64,000 bases of DNA, taken from contig CM059582.1 of the NCBI GenBank assembly GCA_030407085.1, forward strand, positions 213,923,501 through 213,987,500, read 5' to 3'. Below the pieces are notes generated by a model that was not told the origin of the DNA, ran no database searches, and saw only the letters and a program-made list of their open reading frames with translations. The stretch comes from Trichopria drosophilae (taxonomy: Eukaryota > Arthropoda > Insecta > Hymenoptera > Diapriidae). The translations under genes and the position numbers were made by a program. Positions 44,040 through 52,825 of the stretch are shown one piece after another. The stretch's first letter is position 1. The number at the start of each line of letters is the position of its first letter.

Positions 44040-44580
44040 TTCGCGTAAAAATAATATAATAAATCGCGAAGCTGCCAAGAGCAAAACCGCCGCTGAGTAA
44101 AGTCGACGCGCACACGCGATCGAAGTACCAATATTAAATTGTTACGAAGTTTTAATTTCCGCGCTAAAATAATAAATCGCGAAGCCGCCGTAAGAGCGAA
44201 GCCGCCGCAGAGCGAAGTCGTCGCGCACACGCGATCGAAGTACGAATATTAAATTATTAAAAAGGTTTAAATTTTCCGCGCTAAAATAATAAAACGCGAA
44301 GCCGCCAAAAGAGCGAAGCCGCCGCCGAGCGAAGTCGTCGCGCACACGCGTTCGAATCACAAATATTAAATTGTCAAAAGGTTAATTTCCCGCGTTAAAA
44401 TAATAAATCGCGAAGCCGCCGTAAGAGCGAAGCCGCCGCAGAGCGAAGTCGTCGCGCACACGCGATCGAAGACGAATATTAAATTATTAAAAAGGTTTAA
44501 ATTTTCCGCGTAAAATAATATAAACGCGAAGTCGCCGAAAGAACGAAGCCGTCGCCGATCGAACAAAACTTACATTATAT
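44040..44580 (+). repeat. Tandem leader repeat, about 115-120 bp unit, five copies
   Basis: Each unit has AATAATAAATCGCGAAGCCG, GAGCGAAGCCGCCG, CGAAGTCGTCGCGCACACGC and an AT-rich ATATTAAATTRT tail. Units begin near 44040, 44160, 44280, 44393 and 44508. The array lies in the untranslated leader before gag and could serve RNA packaging or translation. Arg/Ser/Phe-rich minus-strand frames here are artefacts. Confidence 0.85.
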
Positions 44581-44961
44581 TGTATTAGATGTGATAATGA
44601 TGATAATAAAAAAAAAAAAAATAAATTAAAACACGAAGTCTCGCGAAGTCGTGTAATAACTAATGATAGGGAATAGGAAAATTAAAGTTAATTTCAGCTT
44701 CTTAGTAAACTTATGAATGCGTAATTATAAGCTATACATTTAACAAAAAGAACGGTCAGTTCCGCAAACCTATTTCTTAAAACTATTATCAAAAATCCCA
44801 AGCAGGTTGCAACGCGTTTCAAGCTTTACATACATACATATATATATATATGTATATATATATAACTATTTACATGTGCAAATTTAATTGTAACTTCGAG
44901 AAATCGTTATGCCCACTGCGAGTACAACCCATTTTTTTTTTCTCTTCTTAAAGCGTGATAA

Positions 44962-46674
44962 ATGAGTGAAGACGGTAAACTCACTCGCAATAAATATAAA
45001 AATCTTAGCGAAGAAGAGAGAAAAACCGCGCTAGTAGATGGATTACCTCAGGTGAATCAGCGAAACTTAAACAGTATCGAAAGTGAACATATAGACCCAT
45101 TTCAAGCTTCCAGGACGTTATCATATTCTCCTGCGAAACCTGCATATTCCGAACAAAACTCAAATCCGGTTCCTGAGTCTGTCGTAGAACTAACTCCATT
45201 TGGAAATCAATCGGATAATTCCAGTGAAGATCTGGAAAATTTAAACCAGTCCTCGTTTTCACTTTATTCAGCATCTACGGGTAAATACGAGTTTAACGCC
45301 TCCGCAATGGCAAGTAACCAATATTTAAGCATCCGAGATGCAGCCGATACAATACCTGTATTCTCCGGGTCTAGAGATGGATACACTTATACGGAATTCG
45401 CGACAGCTTGTAGTAACGCCTTAAAAATGATACCTAATGCAGCAGAACGCGCGCTCACCAAACTAACTCTTACTAGATTAAAAGGTGAAGCATATCGCAC
45501 CATGCTTGGCAAAGATCCCGATACTATATCCGAGATGTTGAATATTCTAAAAGGGATTCATGGATCCCACATTTCTACAATAGAGGTATACGGAGAACTA
45601 GCTCTTTTATGCCAAGGAAATTCGGAACCTGCTGCAAGTTACTTTAATCGTGCCCGAGCAATCGGCTACAGATTGAAAGAAGCCTACAGACAAGATTCTA
45701 CGGAATTATCAACCGAAAAAATCGCAGAACTAGAGCTTGCCTGCTGTAAAGCTTTTATTTTAGGATTGAAACCTGAAATTAATAATCGAATGACAACGCG
45801 TGATGACTTAAACGAAGCCGGGCCCCAGGCTATACAAATAGAAATTCAAATTGAAAACCGCAAACGACTAATTCCACAAGCGACTACCGTAAACATGGAC
45901 TGCAATATCTGTAATAGTAACTTACATCAAACTATGCAATGTCCAATTTTAGTTAAGGAACCAAGTCACTGTCAACTATGCGACAGCACACAGCATACAG
46001 CCAAGACCTGCCAGAAACGTGAGAAGTCCGGAAATCGAGAAAATCTCGAAACTCAGGGAAAACGCGACACATGTCAATTATGCAACAAAAATGGACATTT
46101 AGCCCGTGACTGCCGAACCCAAGGAAAAAGATGTCAATATTGTAACCAACTAGGCCACGAAGCTAGAGTATGTCGCAAGCGACTTTCAAATCAAGTCTGC
46201 GACCTATGCCGGCGCACCGGACATTTAGCTCGTGACTGTAATTACGGAACTCCAGTCAGAATTTTACAACCCAGTTGTCAAGTTTGCGGGAAACTTGGTC
46301 ACACTTCAAATTATTGTAGGGTAAGCCCACCTTGTCAATATTGTATGCAACAAGGACACTCTGCGAAATATTGCCCACGAATATCAGAACAACAATTACC
46401 GCGCTGTCAGTACTGCAATCAGAGTGGACATACGGCAAACCAATGTTCCCAAATATCCAAACGACAAGGGATCCGAGAAGCCTGCAGTTATTGCAAGAAA
46501 CCTGGCCATACTATAGAATCATGTTTTGCGCGAAATCGGCAAACCAAAGTCTCTAACAACGGCCCACGAAACTCGGGAAACTTTCCAAGCCTCCCTCGTC
46601 GGGAGGCCATGCAACCTCAAACATCGCCGCGTGCCAACATTCGGATGATCGAATATCCCATGGAACAGGAATAA
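44962..46674 (+). CDS. gag: Gag with nine CCHC zinc knuckles
   Basis: 570 aa from ATG 44962. The N-terminal region (about 1-125) is polar and probably unstructured. About 130-310 is a retrotransposon capsid domain (FSGSRDGYTYTEFATAC, ALTKLTLTRLKGEA, a helical region up to AIQIEIQIENRKRL). From about residue 313 to 522 there are nine CX2CX4HX4C knuckles, for example CQLCNKNGHLARDC and CQYCNQSGHTANQC. One to three is usual for Gag. A basic tail follows. It packages the RNA and builds the particle. The -1 frame for protease opens at 46557, inside the end of gag. Confidence 0.9.
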   Translation: MSEDGKLTRNKYKNLSEEERKTALVDGLPQVNQRNLNSIESEHIDPFQASRTLSYSPAKPAYSEQNSNPVPESVVELTPFGNQSDNSSEDLENLNQSSFSLYSASTGKYEFNASAMASNQYLSIRDAADTIPVFSGSRDGYTYTEFATACSNALKMIPNAAERALTKLTLTRLKGEAYRTMLGKDPDTISEMLNILKGIHGSHISTIEVYGELALLCQGNSEPAASYFNRARAIGYRLKEAYRQDSTELSTEKIAELELACCKAFILGLKPEINNRMTTRDDLNEAGPQAIQIEIQIENRKRLIPQATTVNMDCNICNSNLHQTMQCPILVKEPSHCQLCDSTQHTAKTCQKREKSGNRENLETQGKRDTCQLCNKNGHLARDCRTQGKRCQYCNQLGHEARVCRKRLSNQVCDLCRRTGHLARDCNYGTPVRILQPSCQVCGKLGHTSNYCRVSPPCQYCMQQGHSAKYCPRISEQQLPRCQYCNQSGHTANQCSQISKRQGIREACSYCKKPGHTIESCFARNRQTKVSNNGPRNSGNFPSLPRREAMQPQTSPRANIRMIEYPMEQE

Positions 46675-47012
46675 TACAACCAGTGAAGCTAACCATAGAT
46701 CGAGAATCTCCATCTATAAGGATAAACTGTCCCGATCCAATAGTACTATTATTAGATTCGGGAGCTGGCCCATGTATAATTAAGCAAAGATTTATCAATC
46801 CAAAAACAATCGATCAAACTCATGTACTTAAATTACTCGGAATCTCACCACAATATGTACCTACCAAGGGACAAACATTCTTAACCATATTTGATTACCA
46901 AGTAGAATTTCATGTGGTATCAGACGACTTTCCAATTTATCAAGACGGAATCATAGGGACATCGTTTTTATCCCAACACAAGGCTAAGATTAACTGGGAA
47001 AAAAATGCTTAG
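46557..47012 (+). CDS. pro: Aspartic protease, in its own frame
   Basis: The frame (-1 to gag) is open from 46557 to TAG 47010-47012. The retropepsin active site LLLDSGA lies at about 46749-46769. A hydrophobic segment with GIIGTSFLSQH near the C-terminus fits the second conserved Gly/hydrophobic motif of gypsy proteases (IIGxxFL). It would be made as a Gag-Pro fusion by frameshifting and would cleave the polyproteins. A start codon of its own is not needed and none is obvious. A second -1 shift at 47000-47006 would extend it into Pol. Confidence 0.85.
   Translation, partial: QRPTKLGKLSKPPSSGGHATSNIAACQHSDDRISHGTGIIQPVKLTIDRESPSIRINCPDPIVLLLDSGAGPCIIKQRFINPKTIDQTHVLKLLGISPQYVPTKGQTFLTIFDYQVEFHVVSDDFPIYQDGIIGTSFLSQHKAKINWEKNA
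46575..46607 (+). promoter_or_regulatory. Predicted -1 ribosomal frameshift site, gag to pro
   Basis: GGGAAAC at 46575-46581 is in the phase G GGA AAC relative to gag. It is followed after 7 nt by a perfect 7-bp hairpin (GCCTCCC, 5-nt loop, GGGAGGC at 46589-46607). Heptamer, spacing and stem match known -1 sites. The protease frame is -1 to gag and is open from 46557, just upstream. Confidence 0.75.
47000..47006 (+). promoter_or_regulatory. Predicted -1 frameshift site, pro to pol
   Basis: AAAAAAT lies in phase A AAA AAT of the protease frame. The pol frame has a TAA at 46991-46993 and the protease stop is at 47010-47012, so the switch must happen between 46994 and 47009, exactly where the heptamer lies. 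Only a weak downstream stem is visible (CTCG/CGAG). A one-base loss from the A run would look the same. Confidence 0.6.
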
Positions 47013-50000
47013 AGCTCGGCAATTACGAGTACCCATTTTTTACCCCACCTCCTGCCTTTGTTATACCTTCACGATCTAGACAGATTGTTTACACACGAGT
47101 AGCAAACAGCGAGATAACGCATGGTTATATGCCTTTAATAAACTTGCCTAAAGGAATATTTATGGGAAATGCGATAGTAGAAAACCGGAATGGAAAAGCT
47201 TATGCACCATTAATCAACACAACGGACGTGCCCTTTTCTTACTTACCCGTTCGGATCACACTAGAGGAAGTAAGTAAAATAGAATGTAACGAAACAAAAC
47301 TTACCAAACGGAAACGTGTCACTTGTCGTAGAAAAAGGGCTAGACTAAAAATATCATCTACTAGGATACTCAAAATACAACCTGTATCCCGCCAACAGAA
47401 AATTAAGGAACTGCTGCGTTTGGATCATTTGAATCAAGAAGAACGTGAAGAAATAGACATCTTACTAACCCAAAGCGCAGACAGATTCTACATACCAGGA
47501 GAGTCTCTACCTTCAACGCATCTAACACAACACGAAATTCGTACAACCGACGAAGTACCTATTTACAAACGCCAATACCGTTTCCCTAGAAATTTGCGAG
47601 AGGAAATTAATCGCCAAGTTGAAGATTTACTGATGAACAATATAATCCAACCGTCACAATCGCCCTACAATACTCCTATTTGGATTGTTCCAAAAAAAGA
47701 GGATAGCAAAGGAAACAAAAGATGGCGATTAGTATTGGATTTCCGAGCACTAAACGAGAAGACTATCGGTAACGCATATCCGTTACCTAATATCTCAGAA
47801 ATATTGGATCAACTAGAAGGAGCCCAATACTTCTCAATATTTGATCTTGCATCCGGTTTCCACCAAATTCCAATGAGCAAAAGGGATCAACATAAAACTG
47901 CATTTTCCACTGACCTCGGTCATTGGGAATTCGCAAGAATGCCTTTCGGTTTAAAAAATGCTCCGGCCACGTTTATGAATTTAATGAACGTAGTATTGAC
48001 CGGACTACAAGGAATAGAGTTATTTGTATACTTGGACGATATTGTAATATATGCCAAGACTCTGCAAGAACACCGCAAAAAGTTCTTGAATCTTGTACAC
48101 AGATTACGGGAAGCAAATCTGCAACTACAAGCAGATAAATGCGAATTCTTGAGGCACGAAGTTACATATCTTGGTCATTTAATCACCCAAGAAGGACTTA
48201 AACCAGATCACAAAAAAATCGAAGCAGTTGCAAAATTTCCAACTCCCAAAAACGTCAAGGGCATTCGAGAGTTTCTAGGTCTCACAGGTTATTATCGACG
48301 ATTTATCGATAAATACGCCAGAATTTCAAAACCACTAACTAAACTATTGGAAAAGGATCGACTGTTTGAATGGACGGAAACTCAACAATTGGCTTTCGAC
48401 ACACTTCGTCAGAAATTGTGCGAAGAGCCTGTACTCCGATATCCAGACTTTGAAAAACCTTTTGTAGTTACCACCGATGCGAGCGGGTATGCAATCGGTG
48501 GAATTCTTAGTCAAGGACCCATAGGCTCAGATCGTCCTTGCGCGTATGCGTCAAGGGTGCTAAACGCAGCTGAACTTAACTATTCAACTTACGAAAAAGA
48601 AGCTTTAGCAATAATGTTTTGCGTCCAACATTTCAGACCCTATCTTTACGGCCAGAAATTTACTATCGTAACCGACCATCAGCCGCTAGTATGGATGCGA
48701 ACCTCTAGAGATCCCACGTCTCGCCTCACGCGATGGCGACTCAAACTAGAAGAATATGAATTTGATATAAAATATAAAGCGGGAAAAAGAAACGTAAATG
48801 CTGACGCCTTATCACGCAACCCAGTAGTTGAAACGATCTCTACCATCCCCTCGGAAATGCTAGGGCTCGACGATGCATTTCCTCACTCAAATGTGGCGAA
48901 TGAACGTAAAACAACTGAGAAAATAAAAACCATACGTCAGGATTTGCCAACTAGGCGTTCTAAAAGGATCAGTAAACCTTCAATAATCGGACAACAGTAT
49001 CGAAAGAGTATCGACCAAAAGAAGGAAAAAGCCATAAAAAAGGCTAACAAGGAAACACTGCCAACTAATTCGGCCAGTAAAAATAGTAAAGATATTGATG
49101 TTGTAGATCCACCTTCTGAAGCTATTCTCACGCCGGACTGTGGTCCAAATTGCGGACGACCACAAATAGAAACCGATGTCCCAGCTACCGAAATCAATGC
49201 TGCCGACATTGAGGAAATTAGTTCTGAATACCACCTCATAAATGGTGAAAAGGAAAATAACCACCTCCACCATTCGGAGGACGAATTAAGTGACAAGACA
49301 AGAAATTGTACGGATCAAGAAAGTGAAGACGATGGTGAATTAGACACGATAGAGAAGCTCATATCAAGCCAAAACATTTTTGAAACACGAGATAGTTTGA
49401 TGATACGTAAAGACAATTCTGTATTTTTTTTTGATGAAGCCGGAAAGCCGATTGGCTCCGGTACCCAAGAATACACAAGGAAACGAGATCTAAGCGATTT
49501 CGGTCCCGGAGTAATTAGTACCATAAAACCCTTAAGGTTAGGCACCAAACAACATTTCGGCTTCTATTTGCCAGCTCTCAACCCCAATCTGGACATGAAC
49601 AAGTTCCTAGCTGCATTTCTCAGGTGCAGCAAAAGACTAACTGAATTCCTGGAATCGTACAAAATTCAAAGCTTAAGCATCCCTTGCATCGATTTCCCCA
49701 ACCGAGCAGATTGGCACAAAGCCCAAGAAATCTTAATATCGCGTCTTAAATCAATTGACACTAAAATTTACATATGTTTAGGGTTAGTAAAACAACCTCA
49801 GATTTCAGAGCGATTTGACCTCATCAAGGAAATGCATAATTCAGTAATAGGGGGTCACAAGGGAGTGACTAAAACCTACCATCTATTAAGAAGAAATTAT
49901 TATTGGGAAAATATGAAGGAGGATATACAAGTCTACATAGGACAATGCCTCCAGTGCAAATTAAAAAAATTAGTTCGCGTAAAAACTCGCATGCCTATGG

Positions 50001-50878
50001 CTATAACAGATACTCCCGGCACCGCATTCGAAAAGGTAGCACTAGATCTAGTCGGACCCTTTCCACCTACCGACAACGGAAATCGGTGGATTTTGACAAT
50101 GCAATGCCTGCTTACGAAATACTTTATAGGAGTAGCGTTACCCGACGCAACCGCCCCCACTGTAACGGACGCGTTTCTAAAACGACTCGTATGTGTATTT
50201 GGCCCCCCAAAAATAGTTTTAACTGATCAAGGTAAAAATTTTTTATCAAATCTGATTAAAATATTAGCCAAACGACTTCGCATTCGACAATTAAGGACCA
50301 CCGCTTTTCATCCTCAAACTAATGGATCTTTAGAACGATCCCACACTACGCTCGTGGAATACCTACGTCAATTTATAGATAAGGATTATGAATGGGATAA
50401 CTGGGTGGAACTTGCGATGTTCTCATACAATTCCAGCGTCCACGAAGGAACCAAGAGAACACCTTTCGAATTAGTATACGCGAAAAATCCGATAATCCCC
50501 TCTGATCGACCCCTTCCCCAGTATGAGCGAATAGAAACATATGATAATTATCTAGTAAGGTTACTCGTTAGATTAGACGCCCTTCACAAAGAGGCACGCG
50601 AAAATCTTCAAATAGCAAAAGGAAGATCAAAACTATATTATGACAAGAAATTACATCCTGTCGAATTTGTTGCCGGAGATTACGTATTTTTAAGGAAGGG
50701 TATCAAATTCGGAAAATTGGGTGACTTGCAAGAGGGACCTTATCGAATTCTCGAAGTGTTTAATGATAAGAATATCAAATTAAAAATCGGAAGGAAGGAA
50801 AAGATCGTGTCAGCTGATCGTCTTATACCATCCGCCGCCCGAGAGCCCGACTCACGGCTCCCTAATGTTCAACATTGA
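47006..50878 (+). CDS. pol: Pol: reverse transcriptase, RNase H, macro-like insert, integrase
   Basis: The frame is open from 46994. Residues here are counted from 47129. RT spans about 130-380, with RWRLVLDFRALNEKT, FSIFDLASGFHQI and YLDD at 301-304. RNase H spans about 430-570 (TTDASGYAIGG, TDHQPLVWM, NVNADALSR). A charged linker with a TRRSKRISKP patch follows. About 760-887 resembles a degenerate ADP-ribose-binding macro domain (FGFYLPA, SLSIPCIDFPNRADW, IYICLGL). Integrase has an HHCC finger (GGHKG...CLQCK), a DD35E core (LDLVGPF, LTDQGKNF, NGSLERS; 35 residues between second Asp and Glu) and a GPY motif at about 1203. All catalytic residues are present and there is no stop. Confidence 0.92.
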   Translation, partial: CLELGNYEYPFFTPPPAFVIPSRSRQIVYTRVANSEITHGYMPLINLPKGIFMGNAIVENRNGKAYAPLINTTDVPFSYLPVRITLEEVSKIECNETKLTKRKRVTCRRKRARLKISSTRILKIQPVSRQQKIKELLRLDHLNQEEREEIDILLTQSADRFYIPGESLPSTHLTQHEIRTTDEVPIYKRQYRFPRNLREEINRQVEDLLMNNIIQPSQSPYNTPIWIVPKKEDSKGNKRWRLVLDFRALNEKTIGNAYPLPNISEILDQLEGAQYFSIFDLASGFHQIPMSKRDQHKTAFSTDLGHWEFARMPFGLKNAPATFMNLMNVVLTGLQGIELFVYLDDIVIYAKTLQEHRKKFLNLVHRLREANLQLQADKCEFLRHEVTYLGHLITQEGLKPDHKKIEAVAKFPTPKNVKGIREFLGLTGYYRRFIDKYARISKPLTKLLEKDRLFEWTETQQLAFDTLRQKLCEEPVLRYPDFEKPFVVTTDASGYAIGGILSQGPIGSDRPCAYASRVLNAAELNYSTYEKEALAIMFCVQHFRPYLYGQKFTIVTDHQPLVWMRTSRDPTSRLTRWRLKLEEYEFDIKYKAGKRNVNADALSRNPVVETISTIPSEMLGLDDAFPHSNVANERKTTEKIKTIRQDLPTRRSKRISKPSIIGQQYRKSIDQKKEKAIKKANKETLPTNSASKNSKDIDVVDPPSEAILTPDCGPNCGRPQIETDVPATEINAADIEEISSEYHLINGEKENNHLHHSEDELSDKTRNCTDQESEDDGELDTIEKLISSQNIFETRDSLMIRKDNSVFFFDEAGKPIGSGTQEYTRKRDLSDFGPGVISTIKPLRLGTKQHFGFYLPALNPNLDMNKFLAAFLRCSKRLTEFLESYKIQSLSIPCIDFPNRADWHKAQEILISRLKSIDTKIYICLGLVKQPQISERFDLIKEMHNSVIGGHKGVTKTYHLLRRNYYWENMKEDIQVYIGQCLQCKLKKLVRVKTRMPMAITDTPGTAFEKVALDLVGPFPPTDNGNRWILTMQCLLTKYFIGVALPDATAPTVTDAFLKRLVCVFGPPKIVLTDQGKNFLSNLIKILAKRLRIRQLRTTAFHPQTNGSLERSHTTLVEYLRQFIDKDYEWDNWVELAMFSYNSSVHEGTKRTPFELVYAKNPIIPSDRPLPQYERIETYDNYLVRLLVRLDALHKEARENLQIAKGRSKLYYDKKLHPVEFVAGDYVFLRKGIKFGKLGDLQEGPYRILEVFNDKNIKLKIGRKEKIVSADRLIPSAAREPDSRLPNVQH

Positions 50879-51123
50879 TTTGATACTAATCTAGTTTTAT
50901 TCCTTTGTTGTTTGTTTAGTGAAAGAAAAAAGGAGAATTGAACTTATTGATCGTCGATTTTTTTTTTTTTTTTCTACATATATCTATATATAGACACATA
51001 CTGAGTAATTGCATGTATATACGTGCGTAAGTGTATACGTAAAGATACTTATACATTTGTACATACCAATATTTGTATAAATATATCTAGATATATTATA
51101 AAAAGAAAACAGACGAGAGAAAT
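50879..51123 (+). other. Spacer between pol and the zinc-ribbon ORF
   Basis: AT-rich and poly-T-containing, with TATATA-rich strings. It could hold a splice acceptor or internal promoter for the downstream ORFs, but none is clear. Confidence 0.35.
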
Positions 51124-52509
51124 ATGGAAGATAAAGGGCACATCATATACGCCGCAGGAAATGAACCCCCGGCGTCGCGCTTAGACGCACAACTTCATAG
51201 GTGGAGAATTCCCCACCTTAAGGGCCAGGGGCCCAAGGCCAGGAAAAAGGGAGTACGGGAGCAAAAATGCCGTTCTAGGAGGAACGAAGTCGCTGCAAGA
51301 GATCAGGTTTTAGCCGATCTATATGAAGACAATCCGGAACCTTCCTATGCACGTAGCCAACCACAACGCAGGACTACCGGGCAGTTGCCCGCAAAAGGAG
51401 ACGGACGTAAAAAGCATCCTCGCAGAAAAGCTATTCCACTAAGGGAAATCAATTCAGGATCCGATAAGCGGAATGCATCCGGTTACAGTCCTCATCGAAC
51501 GCGGAAGGACAAAAGATCTCCGCTTCCTGAACACAAAGAGAATGAAATCTCACATCTGAAACTAAAGGATACCGGGGCCATCCCGAAAGATTCCAGCTAT
51601 TTACGACGCTCAAACGTACCAGTTTATGATGATACTGTAGAAGATCCCTCACTACCGACTAGAGGGGACTTGAGGAAATGTAAACGGGCAACTCTCTACG
51701 TTGACCTGAAAGATCCATATTTTGGATTGAAAAATATGCGACCAGAACAATTGCGTGATCATGCGCCACCAAGACCACCACCTCTACCCTTTCCAGAAGA
51801 ACCTTGGGAAACTGCGAGCATGCAAGGAGATGCATGTACCATTCCAATGTCAACGCCGCCTCGTATGCCCATTTCATTGGAAAACGAACCGTCATCTACG
51901 CGTGACTCCATAGAGATAGTTGGTTGTGCGAAACAATACATTGTTTTAGAAAGGTCAAATTGGGTGTCCGATACTAGCAAGGACTCAGAAATCGAGAAGA
52001 ACATTGGAGCCACATTGGGCATCGAAGAAAAACGAAATCCAACCCCTACGAGTGAAATCGTTGAGTTCCAACCGTCGATGCCAATCACCGATGTGAAAGA
52101 CTTATCCATGATATCTGATCATCAGATGTCGGAAGACTCACTATCGATCGACGAACATGGATCAGAAGCCTCGGGTCACAATAGTATATCCAACAATGAT
52201 GTTGTAAGAACTATAGACCATCTTCTTAAAACCATCAGTAACGATGTGGAAAAGAACGTGAAACCAAAGGAATTATCACCAAAAATGCGTCTAACTGGAA
52301 AAGCGAGAAAAAGATACCAAAGGGTTCGACAGTTTTTGAGCAAAAGTAGCTCCAGAACCTCTTCAATGAATAGCCTTTCGGAACAACGCCCTCTGCCTCC
52401 CGTTCACGCGGATTTCATTCCAAAATTTTGTCCCGCCTGCGGATTCGGTATGTCCCTAGTATACGAGATAGACAAAGATTGCAAATTCTGCCCCAAGTGC
52501 GGTCACTGA
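51124..52509 (+). CDS. Accessory ORF of the gypsy element: 461-aa zinc-ribbon protein, function unknown
   Basis: An intact ORF between pol and env. The first 150 residues are very basic and look disordered (HRWRIPHLKGQ, KKHPRRKAIP). A proline-rich PPRPPPLPFPEEP lies near 215-227. The middle is acidic and Ser-rich. A basic helix-like segment near 385-410 (KMRLTGKARKRYQRVRQFL) precedes a C-terminal zinc ribbon: CPAC at 436-439 and CPKC at 456-459, spacing CX2C-X16-CX2C. Standard gypsy elements have no gene here. The layout suggests a nucleic-acid-binding regulatory protein, but that is inference and I recognise no homologue. Being open over 461 codons in a young element argues that it is used. 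Confidence 0.75.
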   Translation: MEDKGHIIYAAGNEPPASRLDAQLHRWRIPHLKGQGPKARKKGVREQKCRSRRNEVAARDQVLADLYEDNPEPSYARSQPQRRTTGQLPAKGDGRKKHPRRKAIPLREINSGSDKRNASGYSPHRTRKDKRSPLPEHKENEISHLKLKDTGAIPKDSSYLRRSNVPVYDDTVEDPSLPTRGDLRKCKRATLYVDLKDPYFGLKNMRPEQLRDHAPPRPPPLPFPEEPWETASMQGDACTIPMSTPPRMPISLENEPSSTRDSIEIVGCAKQYIVLERSNWVSDTSKDSEIEKNIGATLGIEEKRNPTPTSEIVEFQPSMPITDVKDLSMISDHQMSEDSLSIDEHGSEASGHNSISNNDVVRTIDHLLKTISNDVEKNVKPKELSPKMRLTGKARKRYQRVRQFLSKSSSRTSSMNSLSEQRPLPPVHADFIPKFCPACGFGMSLVYEIDKDCKFCPKCGH

Positions 52510-52572
52510 CTAAATTAAATATCACCTGACTAAAAGCCTATTCGAAGGACGCTTGCATAGATCGGAATAATT

Positions 52573-52761
52573 ATGGATAAAGAGACATACAAGATACAAC
52601 GCACTTACGAATTAATTGATAACATTAGACATATATATGACTTCAAAATGACGATTAATAACACTAACAGACAGACGTACGTATTCATTAAGATTATTAT
52701 ATCACTCGAATGTTTAGTTGTTATATTTACGTATTTTTCACCATTTATAAATTTAGATTAA
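52573..52761 (+). other. Possible 62-aa ORF with one hydrophobic segment
   Basis: ATG at 52573. The second half is hydrophobic (IKIIISLECLVVIFTYF) and could span a membrane. It lies between the zinc-ribbon ORF and env. Short AT-rich frames arise by chance, so I would not rely on it. Confidence 0.2.
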
Positions 52762-52825
52762 ATATATGTATATGTAATTCCTTGTTGTTACGTAGTAAAT
52801 AGAAAATTGTATCTTTTAGTGCACA

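Noticed and set aside
43927..44566. Minus-strand Arg/Phe-rich ORFs with internal repeats
   Set aside because: Shadows of the GC-rich leader repeat of the gypsy element; the strand is antisense to gag and pol.
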